Shown here: positions 1-7,680 of the stretch, one piece after another | How positions within the stretch are numbered: position 1 is the first letter of the stretch | How the letters are laid out: the number at the start of each line of letters is the position of its first letter | Assembly: GCA_017442765.1 (NCBI GenBank) | Contig: JAFRZC010000180.1 | Span: 1 to 16,064 of the forward strand | Length of the DNA stretch: 16,064 bases | Direction: 5' to 3' | From: Prevotella sp. | Lineage (GTDB): Bacteria > Bacteroidota > Bacteroidia > Bacteroidales > Bacteroidaceae | The notes under the pieces: generated by a model | The model's database searches: none | What the model saw: only the letters and a program-made list of their open reading frames with translations | What the model was told of the DNA's origin: nothing | Program-made: the position numbers and the translations under genes

Positions 1-1
1 C

Positions 2-283
2 TCCCTGAGAATGATATTTGCCCAAAGGAGCGACAATGAATCAGGACGCAAGAGTTTACAGAAATGGTATGTCAAGATATGTGAATTTGACAACAAGGCT
101 TTCAATGATATTGCTGCTGCCATGTACGACAGAGAAGACGAGATACTCAACTATTTTGTGAACCGATCCACCAATGCTTCCGCAGAATCGCTCAATGCCA
201 AAATCAAAGACTTCAGGGCGCAGCTAAGAGGTGTCATTGACAAGAAATTCTTTATCTTCAGACTGGTTAAAATCTTCGGTTAA
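2..283 (+). mobile_element. ISL3-like transposase, C-terminal fragment (runs off left edge)
   Basis: This is the last ~93 codons of a DDE transposase; the frame is open to the window edge, so the start lies outside. The C-terminal stretch STNASAESLNAKIKDFRAQL (about residues 56-75 of the visible part) matches the end of ISL3-family transposases, where the Glu in SAESLN is the last acid of the DDE triad. The reading TAA stop is at 281-283. It is the only plus-strand gene, converging on argS. The terminal inverted repeat of the element should lie between about 290 and 470 but I could not identify it because the other end is not visible. The family call rests on memory of related Bacteroides/Prevotella proteins; ISL3 is the best guess. 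Whether the element is complete cannot be told. Confidence 0.75.
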
Positions 284-321
284 TCCACGCGGATATGCAG
301 GTGACCCCAAAGAAACAGGAA

Positions 322-346
322 AACGCCCACCATGTCAGTAGGCGTT
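322..346 (+). terminator. Hairpin downstream of the transposase
   Basis: AACGCC at 322-327 pairs with GGCGTT at 341-346, with two more pairs (AC/GT) after a 1x1 mismatch and a 7-base loop. It lies 39 bases after the transposase stop. No U-run follows, so it may be an element-end structure rather than an intrinsic terminator. Confidence 0.35.
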
Positions 347-477
347 ACCATTATTACATTGTGTGTTCTTTCCACCTGCAAGTTTCTGAACGTTTTGAAT
401 AATAGCCAACGCTAATGTTTTACCCACGATGTCACACCGCCACCCTGCGCTCAGGGACTATCGGCAGTGCTTGGGCA

Positions 478-485
478 CAAAGGTA
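478..485 (-). promoter_or_regulatory. Possible Bacteroidetes -7 box reading left, with no gene behind it
   Basis: The minus strand reads TACCTTTG here, fitting the TAnnTTTG -7 consensus. No clear -33 TTTG is seen about 20 bases upstream, and no credible minus-strand gene starts to the left before the window ends. It may be the promoter of a gene displaced by the IS element. The surrounding 284-561 stretch holds no gene that I can support. Confidence 0.3.
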
Positions 486-496
486 CGAATAAAATG

Positions 497-538
497 TGAA
501 AGGAAAAAGAAAAGGCAAGGAAATTTGCTTTCCTTGCC
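497..538 (-). terminator. Intrinsic terminator of argS
   Basis: GGCAAGGAAA (514-523) and TTTCCTTGCC (529-538) form a perfect 10-base-pair stem with a 5-base loop. On the minus strand the stem is followed by a T-rich run (complement of 497-513). It begins 23 bases after the argS stop at 562, the expected place for a rho-independent terminator. Confidence 0.85.
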
Positions 539-561
539 AATAGCATTCTTTCCAATGTCGC

Positions 562-2346
562 TTACATGCGCTCGGGCACTTCGATGCCGAGGAGGCTCAT
601 GCCACGCTTGATGACCTTGGCGACGCATTGGGCAAGCATGAGACGCATCTGTCGGATTTGCGGGTCGGGTTCGCCAAGGATGCTGTAGTCGTGGTAGAAC
701 TGGTTGAACTCCTTGGTGAGCTCGTAGCAGTAGTTGGCGATGCCGCTGGGCGAGTAGTCTTTGCCGGCCTGCTCGACGACGGAGGGGAAGTCGCTGAGTT
801 TCTGGATCAACTCTACTTCTTTCTCTGCCAGCGAGACCTGAACAGCAGCAGGCTTTAGTCCTTCGGCCTCGGCCTTGCGCAGAATACTTCGTATGCGGGC
901 ATGGGTGTATTGAATGAACGGGCCGGTGTTGCCGTTGAAGTCGATGCTTTCCTCGGGGTTGAAGAGCATGTTCTTGCGTGCATCGACCTTGAGGATGAAG
1001 TATTTGAGTGCGCCGAGACCCACGATGCGGGCAATCTCGTTGCGCTCGTCCTCGGTCATGTCGGCGTTCTTGCCAGCCTCGTCGGCCACGCGACGTGCGT
1101 CGGCAATCATGGCGGCGATGAGCTCGTCAGCATCAACGACGGTTCCCTCGCGGCTTTTCATCTTGCCGTTGGGCAGTTCCACCATACCGTAGGAGAAGTG
1201 AGTGAGCTCTTTGCCCCACTTGAAGCCGAGCCGGTCGAGCAGGATGGAGAGCACCTGGAAATGGTAGTTCTGCTCGTTGCCCACGACGTAGATCATCTTG
1301 TCGATGGGATAGTCTTCATAGCGCATCTCGGCGGTACCGATGTCCTGCGTCATATAGACGCTGGTGCCGTCGGAGCGGAGCAGTAGCTTTTGGTCGAGTC
1401 CTTCGTCGGTAAGATCTGCCCACACGCTGTTGTCGTCTTTGCGGAAAAAGAGACCCTTTTCGAGACCTTCCTCTACCTTTTTCTTTCCTTCGAGATAGGT
1501 CTGCGACTCGTAGTAAATCTTGTCGAAGCCTACGCCAAGAGCCTTGTAGGTCTCGTCGAAGCCGGCATAGACCCAGTCGTTCATCTTCTTCCAGAGTGCG
1601 CGAACATCCGTGTCGCCCTGTTCCCATTTTACGAGCATCTCGCGGGCTTCCTTCATCAGCGGAGCCTCCTGCTTGGCCTGCTCCTCGTCCATGCCCTGCG
1701 CCATGAGCCGGCTGACCTGCTCACGATAGTGCTTGTCGAAGGCCACGTAGTAGTCGCCGATGAGGTGGTCGCCTTTCTTCCCACTGCTCTCGGGTGTCTC
1801 GCCGTTGCCCCATTTTTGCCAGGCGAGCATCGATTTGCAGATGTGGATACCGCGGTCGTTGACGATGTTGGTCTTCACCACCTGCCAGCCGTTGGCTTAC
1901 ATAAACTGCGCGAGCGACCAGCCGAGCAGGTTGTTGCGCACGTGTCCGAGGTGCAGGGGCTTGTTGGTGTTGGGCGACGAGTATTCAATCATTACGAGCG
2001 GGCTGTCGGCCGTAGCCTTTTTGCAGCCGAAGTCGTCGTCATTGTGTATGTCGCTGAGTAGCTGAAGCCATGCCTCGGGTGCGATGACAAGGTTGAGAAA
2101 GCCCTTTACAACGTTGAACGAGGCGACGGCATCGCATTTCCCGACGAGATACTGTCCAATCTCGTGTGCCACGTCCTCGGGTTTCTTCCGTGCCACCTTC
2201 ACGAAAGGGAACACCACCAACGTGAGGTTGCCCTCAAAACCTTGGCGGGTTTTCTGCAACTGTGCCTGTTCGGCAGGCACGTCCTGCCCGTACAATTCTT
2301 TTACGGCCTCTACAACTGCCGTGCTGATATTTTTCTCAATAATCAT
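562..2346 (-). pseudogene. argS: Arginyl-tRNA synthetase, interrupted by one in-frame TAA
   Basis: ArgS charges tRNA-Arg with arginine in the cytoplasm (class Ia synthetase). Read through the stop, the frame has 594 codons, about full length for the family. The N-terminal ~149 residues include the additional tRNA-binding domain and the HIGH-type signature HLGH at 132-135 (within SPNTNKPLHLGHVRNN). The rest, resuming at codon 151, has the Rossmann catalytic domain, the KMSKS-equivalent KMKSREGT and the C-terminal DALR anticodon-binding domain ending ...GIEVPERM. Codon 150 is TAA (1897-1899) where relatives have Glu in a run like QxMEANG; GAA to TAA is one base change. Both halves are in the same frame, so there is no indel. 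argS itself ends in TAA at 562-564, as do other genes here, which argues against a reassigned stop. The gene has its own promoter and terminator. The product is certain; whether it is a true nonsense mutation, a sequencing error or read through is not. Confidence 0.9.
1897..1899 (-). other. In-frame TAA codon inside argS
   Basis: The minus strand reads ...CAG TTT ATG TAA GCC AAC GGC TGG..., where the protein family continues without a break. The base after TAA is G, and no recoding hairpin is obvious. A GTG at 1879-1881 could in principle restart translation, but it has no purine-rich ribosome site before it. Confidence 0.9.
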
Positions 2347-2368
2347 AGTCGTCGATATTTTCGCGGTG

Positions 2369-2376
2369 CAAAGTTA
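2369..2376 (-). promoter_or_regulatory. Promoter -7 box of argS
   Basis: The minus strand reads TAACTTTG, matching the Bacteroidetes TAnnTTTG box. It sits 22 bases upstream of the argS ATG at 2346, giving a very short leader. No strong -33 TTTG was found at the right distance, only a T-rich stretch. Confidence 0.6.
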
Positions 2377-2564
2377 CGAAAATTTCGATTAAGCGAGAAG
2401 AAAACGAATGTATTTGTTTTCCCGGGCGAGAGAAATTTATGCAATTAGTGAGCGAAAAACCAAATTTAGAAGCAGCGAATGCAGAGAAACGTTACCAAAA
2501 ATGGCATTGGGGGTTGCCTGCCGGTGGTGAAAGACCCTTTGCCCTTGAGGGGCGAAGGCTAAAG

Positions 2565-2616
2565 TTTCCGGGTGCAAAAGCCATGCTTCCGCAGTGCAAA
2601 ACATAGGTTTCCGCGG
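2565..2616 (+). repeat. Diverged copy C of the dispersed repeat core
   Basis: This stretch aligns with the inner part of copy A (about 11228-11280) in the same orientation, sharing words such as GGGTGC, GCAAAACATA and CGCGG in the same order and nearly the same spacing. Roughly three quarters of positions match by eye. It lacks the flanking parts seen at copies A and B. Confidence 0.55.
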
Positions 2617-2638
2617 TTTTTGCTTATAGGCAAAAACC
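2615..2638. repeat. 9-base-pair hairpin
   Basis: GGTTTTTGC (2615-2623) and GCAAAAACC (2630-2638) are perfect inverted copies with a 6-base loop. It abuts repeat copy C. Role unknown; no T-run follows on either strand. Confidence 0.6.
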
Positions 2639-2754
2639 TTGTTCCGCAACGGCGGCGTGACATTTTGCGATGCGTGCCGACGTTTTTATATAGCACGGCC
2701 GACAAATTCTAACTCCGTGCCGACAAATTCTGACAAAAAAGCGGGTAAAAACAA

Positions 2755-2785
2755 TTGCGGGTTATAATTTTTTTTTGTATCTTTG
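2755..2785 (+). promoter_or_regulatory. Orphan Bacteroidetes promoter reading right
   Basis: TATCTTTG at 2778-2785 is a perfect -7 box, and TTG at 2755-2757 stands 20 bases upstream, the normal spacing to the -33 element. Transcription would start near 2792 and run antisense into the 3' end of the sulfatase gene. No plus-strand coding sequence follows. Confidence 0.55.
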
Positions 2786-2920
2786 CGGGCGAATAGAACA
2801 CATTTATACATATTTTTTATACTTGTTTATACTTGAGTTAAGTTTTTTTATAAAAAGCGCTTTTTGGGAGTTGCTGTCCGTGATGGATGGCAATTCTTGT
2901 TTTCTCTCCTCTCTCCCCTC

Positions 2921-4480
2921 TTATTTCAGGGTTTCCTGTTCGCGGTCGGGGTCGTAGTAGCCGCTGACCTGGCGCAGGAAGGCGCGTTTGAGCTTTTTCA
3001 GCAGTGCGGGCTTGCGTCGGGCGAGGTCGGTGTGCTGTGTGGGGTCGGCCTGCAGGTCGTAGAGTGCCCAGTCGCTGACCACACCCAGTTCGTTGCCTGT
3101 CTCATTGGTCTCGGGACCGCGATAGGGCGGCACCAGCGCATACTGCCTCCAGCGGTAGGCCAGTCGTCCGCTGGCCTCCACCACGAGGTCGTCGCGGTTT
3201 CTCATGCGTTGTCCGAGGAAGGTGTCGAGCATATCTTTCGAGTCGAGCCCCTCGGGAATAGTCTGTCCGATGAGTCGTGCCAATGAGGCCAGCAGGTCTT
3301 GCTGCGAGACGAGCACGTGGCTGTCTATGTGGCGTGTGTGCCCTTTCCAATAGACGAAGAAGGGTACGCGCGTGCCGGCATCGAAGAGGCTGTACTTGCC
3401 GCCGCGCAGCGAGCCGTTGGGGTCGTGCAGGGGTCGGCTGTCGCGTGAGCCGTCGATGTAGCCGTCGTCGAGTACGGGGCCGTTATCGGACGTGAAGATG
3501 ACGAGGGTGTTGTCGAGCAATCCTTTGTCTTCCAGTTTCTTCATAATCTGCCCGACGCACCAGTCGGCCTCCACCACAACGTCGCCGCGCGGTCCGAGAC
3601 GGGTTGCTCCGACAAATCGCGGGTCGGCGGTGCGCGGCACATGAGGCTCATGCAGGCCGTAATAGAGGAAGAAGGGGGCTGCTTTTTGACTTCCTGCCGA
3701 AGCGGGACGGGCTTGTGTCACCGAGTCGATGAACCAGCAGGAACGGTCGAGGAAATATTGTGCCATCTCGTCGTCCTTCCATCGCGCCCGCTCACCGCCT
3801 TTCATGTAGCCGATACGCGGGATGCCGTTGACAACGGTGTTCTGGTGGCCGTGGCTCCACTGCATCCTGACCAGCTCGGGGTTGGTCAGTGCGGTGGGCT
3901 CGCCCGGGAACGGTGTGTCGTAGTCCACGTAGATGGGATCGGCAGGGTCGCGCCCCACCACGTCGCCGTTCTCCACATAGACTGTCGGCACGCGGTCAAC
4001 CGTGGCGGCGATGATGCATGAGTAGTCGAAGCCTATCTCCCGTGCGCCGGGAGCGATATGGCGGTTCCAGTCAATCTTACCGATGCCCATGCCGAGGTGC
4101 CACTTGCCGATGGCCGCCGTAGCATAGCCCGCCTGCTGAAACATCTTCGGCATGGTGAACTGGTCGGGCGAGATGAGCAGCGGCGCGTCGCCCGGCAGAA
4201 TCTTCGCGTTCTCGTTCTTCCAGGGATACATGCCCGTGAACAGCGCGTAGCGCGACGGTGTCGATGTGGCCGAGGTGGCGTGGCCGTCGCTCAGGCATAC
4301 TCCCTCGCGGGCCAGCCGGTCGATGTTGGGTGTGTGAATGGTGGTGTTGCCGTAGGCGCTCACGTCGCCCCAGCCCAGGTCGTCGGCCACGATAATGACC
4401 ACGTTGGGCCGCTCCTGCTGCGCCATGGCGGGCACGGCTGCCGCCAGTGCCGCCAATACTGTTGTGCTCTTCTTTTTCAT
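2921..4480 (-). CDS. Secreted S-type sulfatase (S1 family)
   Basis: A 519-residue hydrolase that removes sulfate esters from a glycan. Residues 1-20 are a signal peptide ending AMA, so it should act in the periplasm or at the surface. The active-site signature is S73-T-P-S-R77: serine rather than cysteine at the position converted to formylglycine, the form matured by the anaerobic radical-SAM enzyme anSME, which is not encoded here. Other expected residues are the metal ligands D33-D34 and D332-N333 (in TSDNGP), K126/H128 in GKWHLG, H277 in LHEPH and K362 in LRGGK. Length is normal for the family. It is the last gene of the operon and its ATG overlaps the TGA of the GH51 gene (ATGA). The S1 subfamily, and so the sulfate position it removes, cannot be assigned by eye. 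Confidence 0.93.
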   Translation of the reverse strand: MKKKSTTVLAALAAAVPAMAQQERPNVVIIVADDLGWGDVSAYGNTTIHTPNIDRLAREGVCLSDGHATSATSTPSRYALFTGMYPWKNENAKILPGDAPLLISPDQFTMPKMFQQAGYATAAIGKWHLGMGIGKIDWNRHIAPGAREIGFDYSCIIAATVDRVPTVYVENGDVVGRDPADPIYVDYDTPFPGEPTALTNPELVRMQWSHGHQNTVVNGIPRIGYMKGGERARWKDDEMAQYFLDRSCWFIDSVTQARPASAGSQKAAPFFLYYGLHEPHVPRTADPRFVGATRLGPRGDVVVEADWCVGQIMKKLEDKGLLDNTLVIFTSDNGPVLDDGYIDGSRDSRPLHDPNGSLRGGKYSLFDAGTRVPFFVYWKGHTRHIDSHVLVSQQDLLASLARLIGQTIPEGLDSKDMLDTFLGQRMRNRDDLVVEASGRLAYRWRQYALVPPYRGPETNETGNELGVVSDWALYDLQADPTQHTDLARRKPALLKKLKRAFLRQVSGYYDPDREQETLK

Positions 4481-6528
4481 AAGTTAATTCTGTAGATGAC
4501 GAAAGCGTTTCCGGGTAGGGTTATCTTGTCGCCGTTGCTGACAGAGGTAGTCGTGCTGACGGTGCTGACGGCATTGGGCGTGAGCGGTGTCACCCGTTGG
4601 TCAGGTGTTGCCGTGAGGGTGATGACCTCCGCTTTACGATTCTTAAAGTTCTTATCGGTTTTCAGCTCAAACGTCTGAGACAGCTCGCTCAGGTTAATCA
4701 TCTTTACAACCATTTGCTTGCGCTGGAGGTCGCGGCCTGCGGTGACGAAGAGGGTCTGCTCGCCTTCAGAGTTGACTACCTCGAACATCTGGTCGACAGG
4801 GTTATCGCGCAGCATCTTGCACAGCTGATAGTTGAACGTCCGCGCGCTGACAGTGCTGCTGTTGAGGATGAGCGGCTGCATGTCGTTGCGGTCGATGGAC
4901 TCCCAGTTGCGCATCAGCGGCCGGTCGGCCATGATGGGGTTCAGGTCGCCGTTGCGCTCAAGTCCCATCTTGAAGATGCCCTCTGCCAGGATGCTGCCCG
5001 GATATTTGCCCGACGGTCCGCCTACGCCGTTGCTCTGTATGCCCAGCTCACCGACAAAGATATCGATGCCTTGGCGTTTGTAGCTGTCGTACTTGTGGAA
5101 ATTCTGCACGACCCAGGGGATGCCCTTGTAGTAGTGCTCGTCGTAGATTTCCAGCTCGCTCTTGTCGATGAACTCGTCCATGAACCGCTCTTTCTCTCCC
5201 TCGGTGCCCAGGGGGCTGTCGGCGATGAAGCGCAGCTGAGGATAGCGTTTCTTCACGGCAGAGTAGATCTGATGGTACTTCTCGTAATAGACAGGTCCGA
5301 AATCCTCGTTGCCAATCTCAATATACTTCAGCGGGAAGGGCTTGGGGTGCCCGTTCTTGGCGCGCTCTGCTCCCCAACGGCTGTCGGTGGAGCCGATGGC
5401 ATATTCAATGGCATCGAGCAGGTCGTTGATATAATAGTTCACATCGGTCTCCTTGTGAAAGAAATTGCGGTTGTCGTCGCGGTTGACCCACTCCGTGCAG
5501 GCCATGCCCGTTGGGGTGACATACATGGCATCGCAGCCCATGTACTCGCAAAGCTCATAGAACTCGTGATAGCCGAGGCCGTCGGTGCGGTAGTGAGGCT
5601 GCCACTTGCTCCACTGCCCCGGGCGCCGGGCAATGTCGCCGATGGTCTTCTTCCAATGGTACATTGTCTCCTCGTTCACACCATGCACGATGCAGCCGCC
5701 TGGGAAACGGAGAAAATGGGGCTTATAGTCGATAAGGTTCTGCAGCACGTCGGCACGGAAGACCGACCGTCCGCCGTCGTAGGTGTCAGACGGGAACATC
5801 GACACCATGTCAATCTGAAAGCGTCCGCGTTTTGAGGGGATGATGGTGAGCATGCCTGCGGAAATGTTTTTCCCCGGTACGAGCTCACACTCGTACTTAG
5901 TCCATTTGCCTTTCTCTATCGTAAACGGCTTGGCTTCCGATACGGCATTCCCTTCTTCGTCGGAGAGCCGGAAGGCAATGGTTCCCTCATAGTCTTCGGT
6001 GCGTGCGTAGAACGACAGCCGGCATGGCACGCCCTGTTTGAATGCCATGCCGAAATAGCCTCGGTTATGGATGGCGGCACGGCCAAGGTCATCGCTGACG
6101 ACGTTGACTGCCATCGAATGTGGGTTCTGCTCGTTCAGCGGATTGCGGTCGGTGAGTGTGATGCGGATGGGACTGTTGGCGAGCGGTGTGGTCGTCCACC
6201 CCACGAGCGGGTCAATCTGATAGACACGCTTGATGGGCTGCCGAGGGTTGGGCATGTCCTTGTATTGGTTGTTCTCGATGACAAGGCCTTCAGGCAGGTT
6301 GGCCTCCTCGAAGCCGCGGTTGCGGACCATCTCGGCATAGAGTCCGCCGTCGCCGATGTTTCCTATTTCTTCATAGTGCCAGCCATATATCATCCGTGAC
6401 ACCTTTTTGGCCTTTGACGTGCTGATAGTGACTTTGCTGGTTTGTGCGTGAGCATTTGCAGTGAGCAGTCCTGCGAGAACTGTCATGGGAAAGATGGTAC
6501 TTGTCTTCATAATTTTTATCATTGTCAT
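4477..6528 (-). CDS. Secreted alpha-L-arabinofuranosidase, GH51
   Basis: Hydrolyses terminal alpha-L-arabinofuranosyl residues with retention of configuration. From the ATG at 6528 it has 683 residues; a second ATG at 6510 (M7) gives a cleaner signal peptide, MKTSTIFPMTVLAGLLTANA..., and may be the true start. The order is signal peptide, a carbohydrate-binding-like beta-sandwich around residues 140-245, a TIM barrel (about 255-560) and a C-terminal beta domain ending NAFVIYRINL. The acid/base is E408 in EIGNED and the nucleophile is E494 in FVGELG, both in the expected GH51 strands. It starts 3 bases after the stop of the upstream GH43 gene and overlaps the sulfatase start by 4 bases, so translation is probably coupled. 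The family assignment is firm; the polymer attacked is inferred. Confidence 0.93.
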   Translation of the reverse strand: MTMIKIMKTSTIFPMTVLAGLLTANAHAQTSKVTISTSKAKKVSRMIYGWHYEEIGNIGDGGLYAEMVRNRGFEEANLPEGLVIENNQYKDMPNPRQPIKRVYQIDPLVGWTTTPLANSPIRITLTDRNPLNEQNPHSMAVNVVSDDLGRAAIHNRGYFGMAFKQGVPCRLSFYARTEDYEGTIAFRLSDEEGNAVSEAKPFTIEKGKWTKYECELVPGKNISAGMLTIIPSKRGRFQIDMVSMFPSDTYDGGRSVFRADVLQNLIDYKPHFLRFPGGCIVHGVNEETMYHWKKTIGDIARRPGQWSKWQPHYRTDGLGYHEFYELCEYMGCDAMYVTPTGMACTEWVNRDDNRNFFHKETDVNYYINDLLDAIEYAIGSTDSRWGAERAKNGHPKPFPLKYIEIGNEDFGPVYYEKYHQIYSAVKKRYPQLRFIADSPLGTEGEKERFMDEFIDKSELEIYDEHYYKGIPWVVQNFHKYDSYKRQGIDIFVGELGIQSNGVGGPSGKYPGSILAEGIFKMGLERNGDLNPIMADRPLMRNWESIDRNDMQPLILNSSTVSARTFNYQLCKMLRDNPVDQMFEVVNSEGEQTLFVTAGRDLQRKQMVVKMINLSELSQTFELKTDKNFKNRKAEVITLTATPDQRVTPLTPNAVSTVSTTTSVSNGDKITLPGNAFVIYRINL

Positions 6529-6531
6529 TTA

Positions 6532-7680
6532 TTATTTCGCTTTCGTTGCCCTGCTCCGCTTGTTGTCGATGTGGAACTGTCCTTTCCTGTATTTCATGGG
6601 TACCAGTCCGGGACGGCATGTCTGTTTGTATTCCTTGGCCTGTGCGCCCCGGGGGTTGAAGAAGATGGTGGCCCACCATTGTCCCTGTTTGTCGCGGAAG
6701 AGGTTGTTGTGCCCTCCGCCGGTGATGGCGTTATAGCGTTCGGAGTAGGGGCCATAGATGTTCTTGGCCGATGCGATGATGCAGTCGTAGCTGTAGCGTG
6801 TCTTGTCGTTGTCTTGCTTGGGGCAGTAGGTGTCGGTGCCGTCGGGCAGCCTGTGCGACCAGATGGCTTGCACAAGGTGATAGCGTCCGCCTTCTTTGCA
6901 GATGAACGCCCCTTCGATGTAGGGCTCGGGCTCGTAGCAGGTCTCCTGAAGTTTCCGTATGGGCTCGGCAAGCCCCGTCATGTCGTCTTTCATCCGGGCA
7001 ATGTAGTGGTTGTGGCCTACGAAATAGACTTTCCCGTCGGTGTCCTCAAAGAGTGAGCCGTCGATGTTGTTGAAGATGGGACCATCGTTGTTTCCGGCGA
7101 TGTTGGCATAGGGTCCTTCGGGTTTCCCGCTGAGACTTTTAAGGATGAAGGAGCCTTTTCTCCCAGTCTTAGAGTCATTCATGCAGGCCACGATAAACCA
7201 GCATTGTTTGCTTTTGATGTAGTGCATCTCAGGTGCCCAGACGGCGCGGAAGCGGTTGTCCATCACGTCGCCGTTGAGCGACAAGCGCGGGTGTCTCTCG
7301 CCTTTCCCGAATACCTTGGGCTCGCGTTGCCATGTGGCGTCATCGTCGAGCGACCACACGCGCCCCAGACTCTCCCACGATTTCATGTCGTGTGAGCGGA
7401 ACACGTAGATGCCGTCGTTCCAGTCCCAACAATGAGTGCGTCCCGGGAAATGCCTTTTGGGATCTGCTGTGGTGCCCGTGAGGTAGTAGTAGCCGTCGGG
7501 GCCGAGCGTCATCCATGTGTCGCGCATCCAGTAGTCTATCAGCGGCACCGTGCCTGCGGGTATCCGGGCAGCGGGGTCGGAGGTTCTGGCCTTACCGTAG
7601 CGGTTCTTTCCGCTGGTGAGCGTGAGTGCAGCCAGCAGCATGATGAGGATGAGGGGGGTGCGGGGGGCGATAGTTTTCAT
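6532..7680 (-). CDS. Secreted family 43 glycoside hydrolase (single domain)
   Basis: A 382-residue five-bladed beta-propeller enzyme of GH43, a family of inverting arabinofuranosidases, arabinanases, xylosidases and galactosidases. Residues 1-24 are a signal peptide without a lipobox. The three GH43 acids can be placed: base D54 in WMRDTW, modulator D207 in NIDGSLF and general acid E256 in YIEGAF. RAVWAPEMHY (145-154) is another typical blade motif. There is no extra binding domain. Its ATG overlaps the TGA of the large GH43 gene upstream (7677-7680), and GH51 starts just after its TAA. Subfamily and substrate cannot be fixed by eye; with a GH51 partner, arabinose release is the likeliest role. 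Confidence 0.9.
   Translation of the reverse strand: MKTIAPRTPLILIMLLAALTLTSGKNRYGKARTSDPAARIPAGTVPLIDYWMRDTWMTLGPDGYYYLTGTTADPKRHFPGRTHCWDWNDGIYVFRSHDMKSWESLGRVWSLDDDATWQREPKVFGKGERHPRLSLNGDVMDNRFRAVWAPEMHYIKSKQCWFIVACMNDSKTGRKGSFILKSLSGKPEGPYANIAGNNDGPIFNNIDGSLFEDTDGKVYFVGHNHYIARMKDDMTGLAEPIRKLQETCYEPEPYIEGAFICKEGGRYHLVQAIWSHRLPDGTDTYCPKQDNDKTRYSYDCIIASAKNIYGPYSERYNAITGGGHNNLFRDKQGQWWATIFFNPRGAQAKEYKQTCRPGLVPMKYRKGQFHIDNKRSRATKAK

Larger units (their letters stand above)
2347..2920. other. 574-base gene-free stretch between the sulfatase operon and argS
   Basis: No open frame here looks like a protein. It holds the argS promoter, a diverged copy of the dispersed repeat core (2565-2616), a hairpin (2615-2638), a 13-base direct repeat GCCGACAAATTCT at 2698-2710 and 2719-2731, a promoter reading right (2755-2785), a 10-base tandem repeat TTTATACTTG at 2816-2835 and a 14-base palindrome AAAAAGCGCTTTTT at 2852-2865. 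Confidence 0.75.

Noticed and set aside
562..2346. Stop-codon reassignment or selenocysteine-like recoding in argS
   Set aside because: The codon is TAA, not TGA, and TAA ends several other genes here including argS itself. No recoding element is visible next to it.
2437..2649. 70-codon minus-strand open frame upstream of argS
   Set aside because: It is made largely of repeat copy C and a hairpin, has no promoter or ribosome site, and resembles no protein.
2852..2865. Palindrome AAAAAGCGCTTTTT as the terminator of the sulfatase operon
   Set aside because: It leaves no room for a proper loop and is followed on the minus strand by A residues rather than a T-run. It might act weakly in the plus direction only.
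4597..5835. Long plus-strand open frame of 412 codons, and similar ones at 8550-9794 and 901-1386
   Set aside because: They lie antisense to clear GH51, GH43 and ArgS genes and are rich in Val, Ala, Leu, Gly and Arg, typical shadows of GC-rich coding DNA. None shows a recognisable domain.
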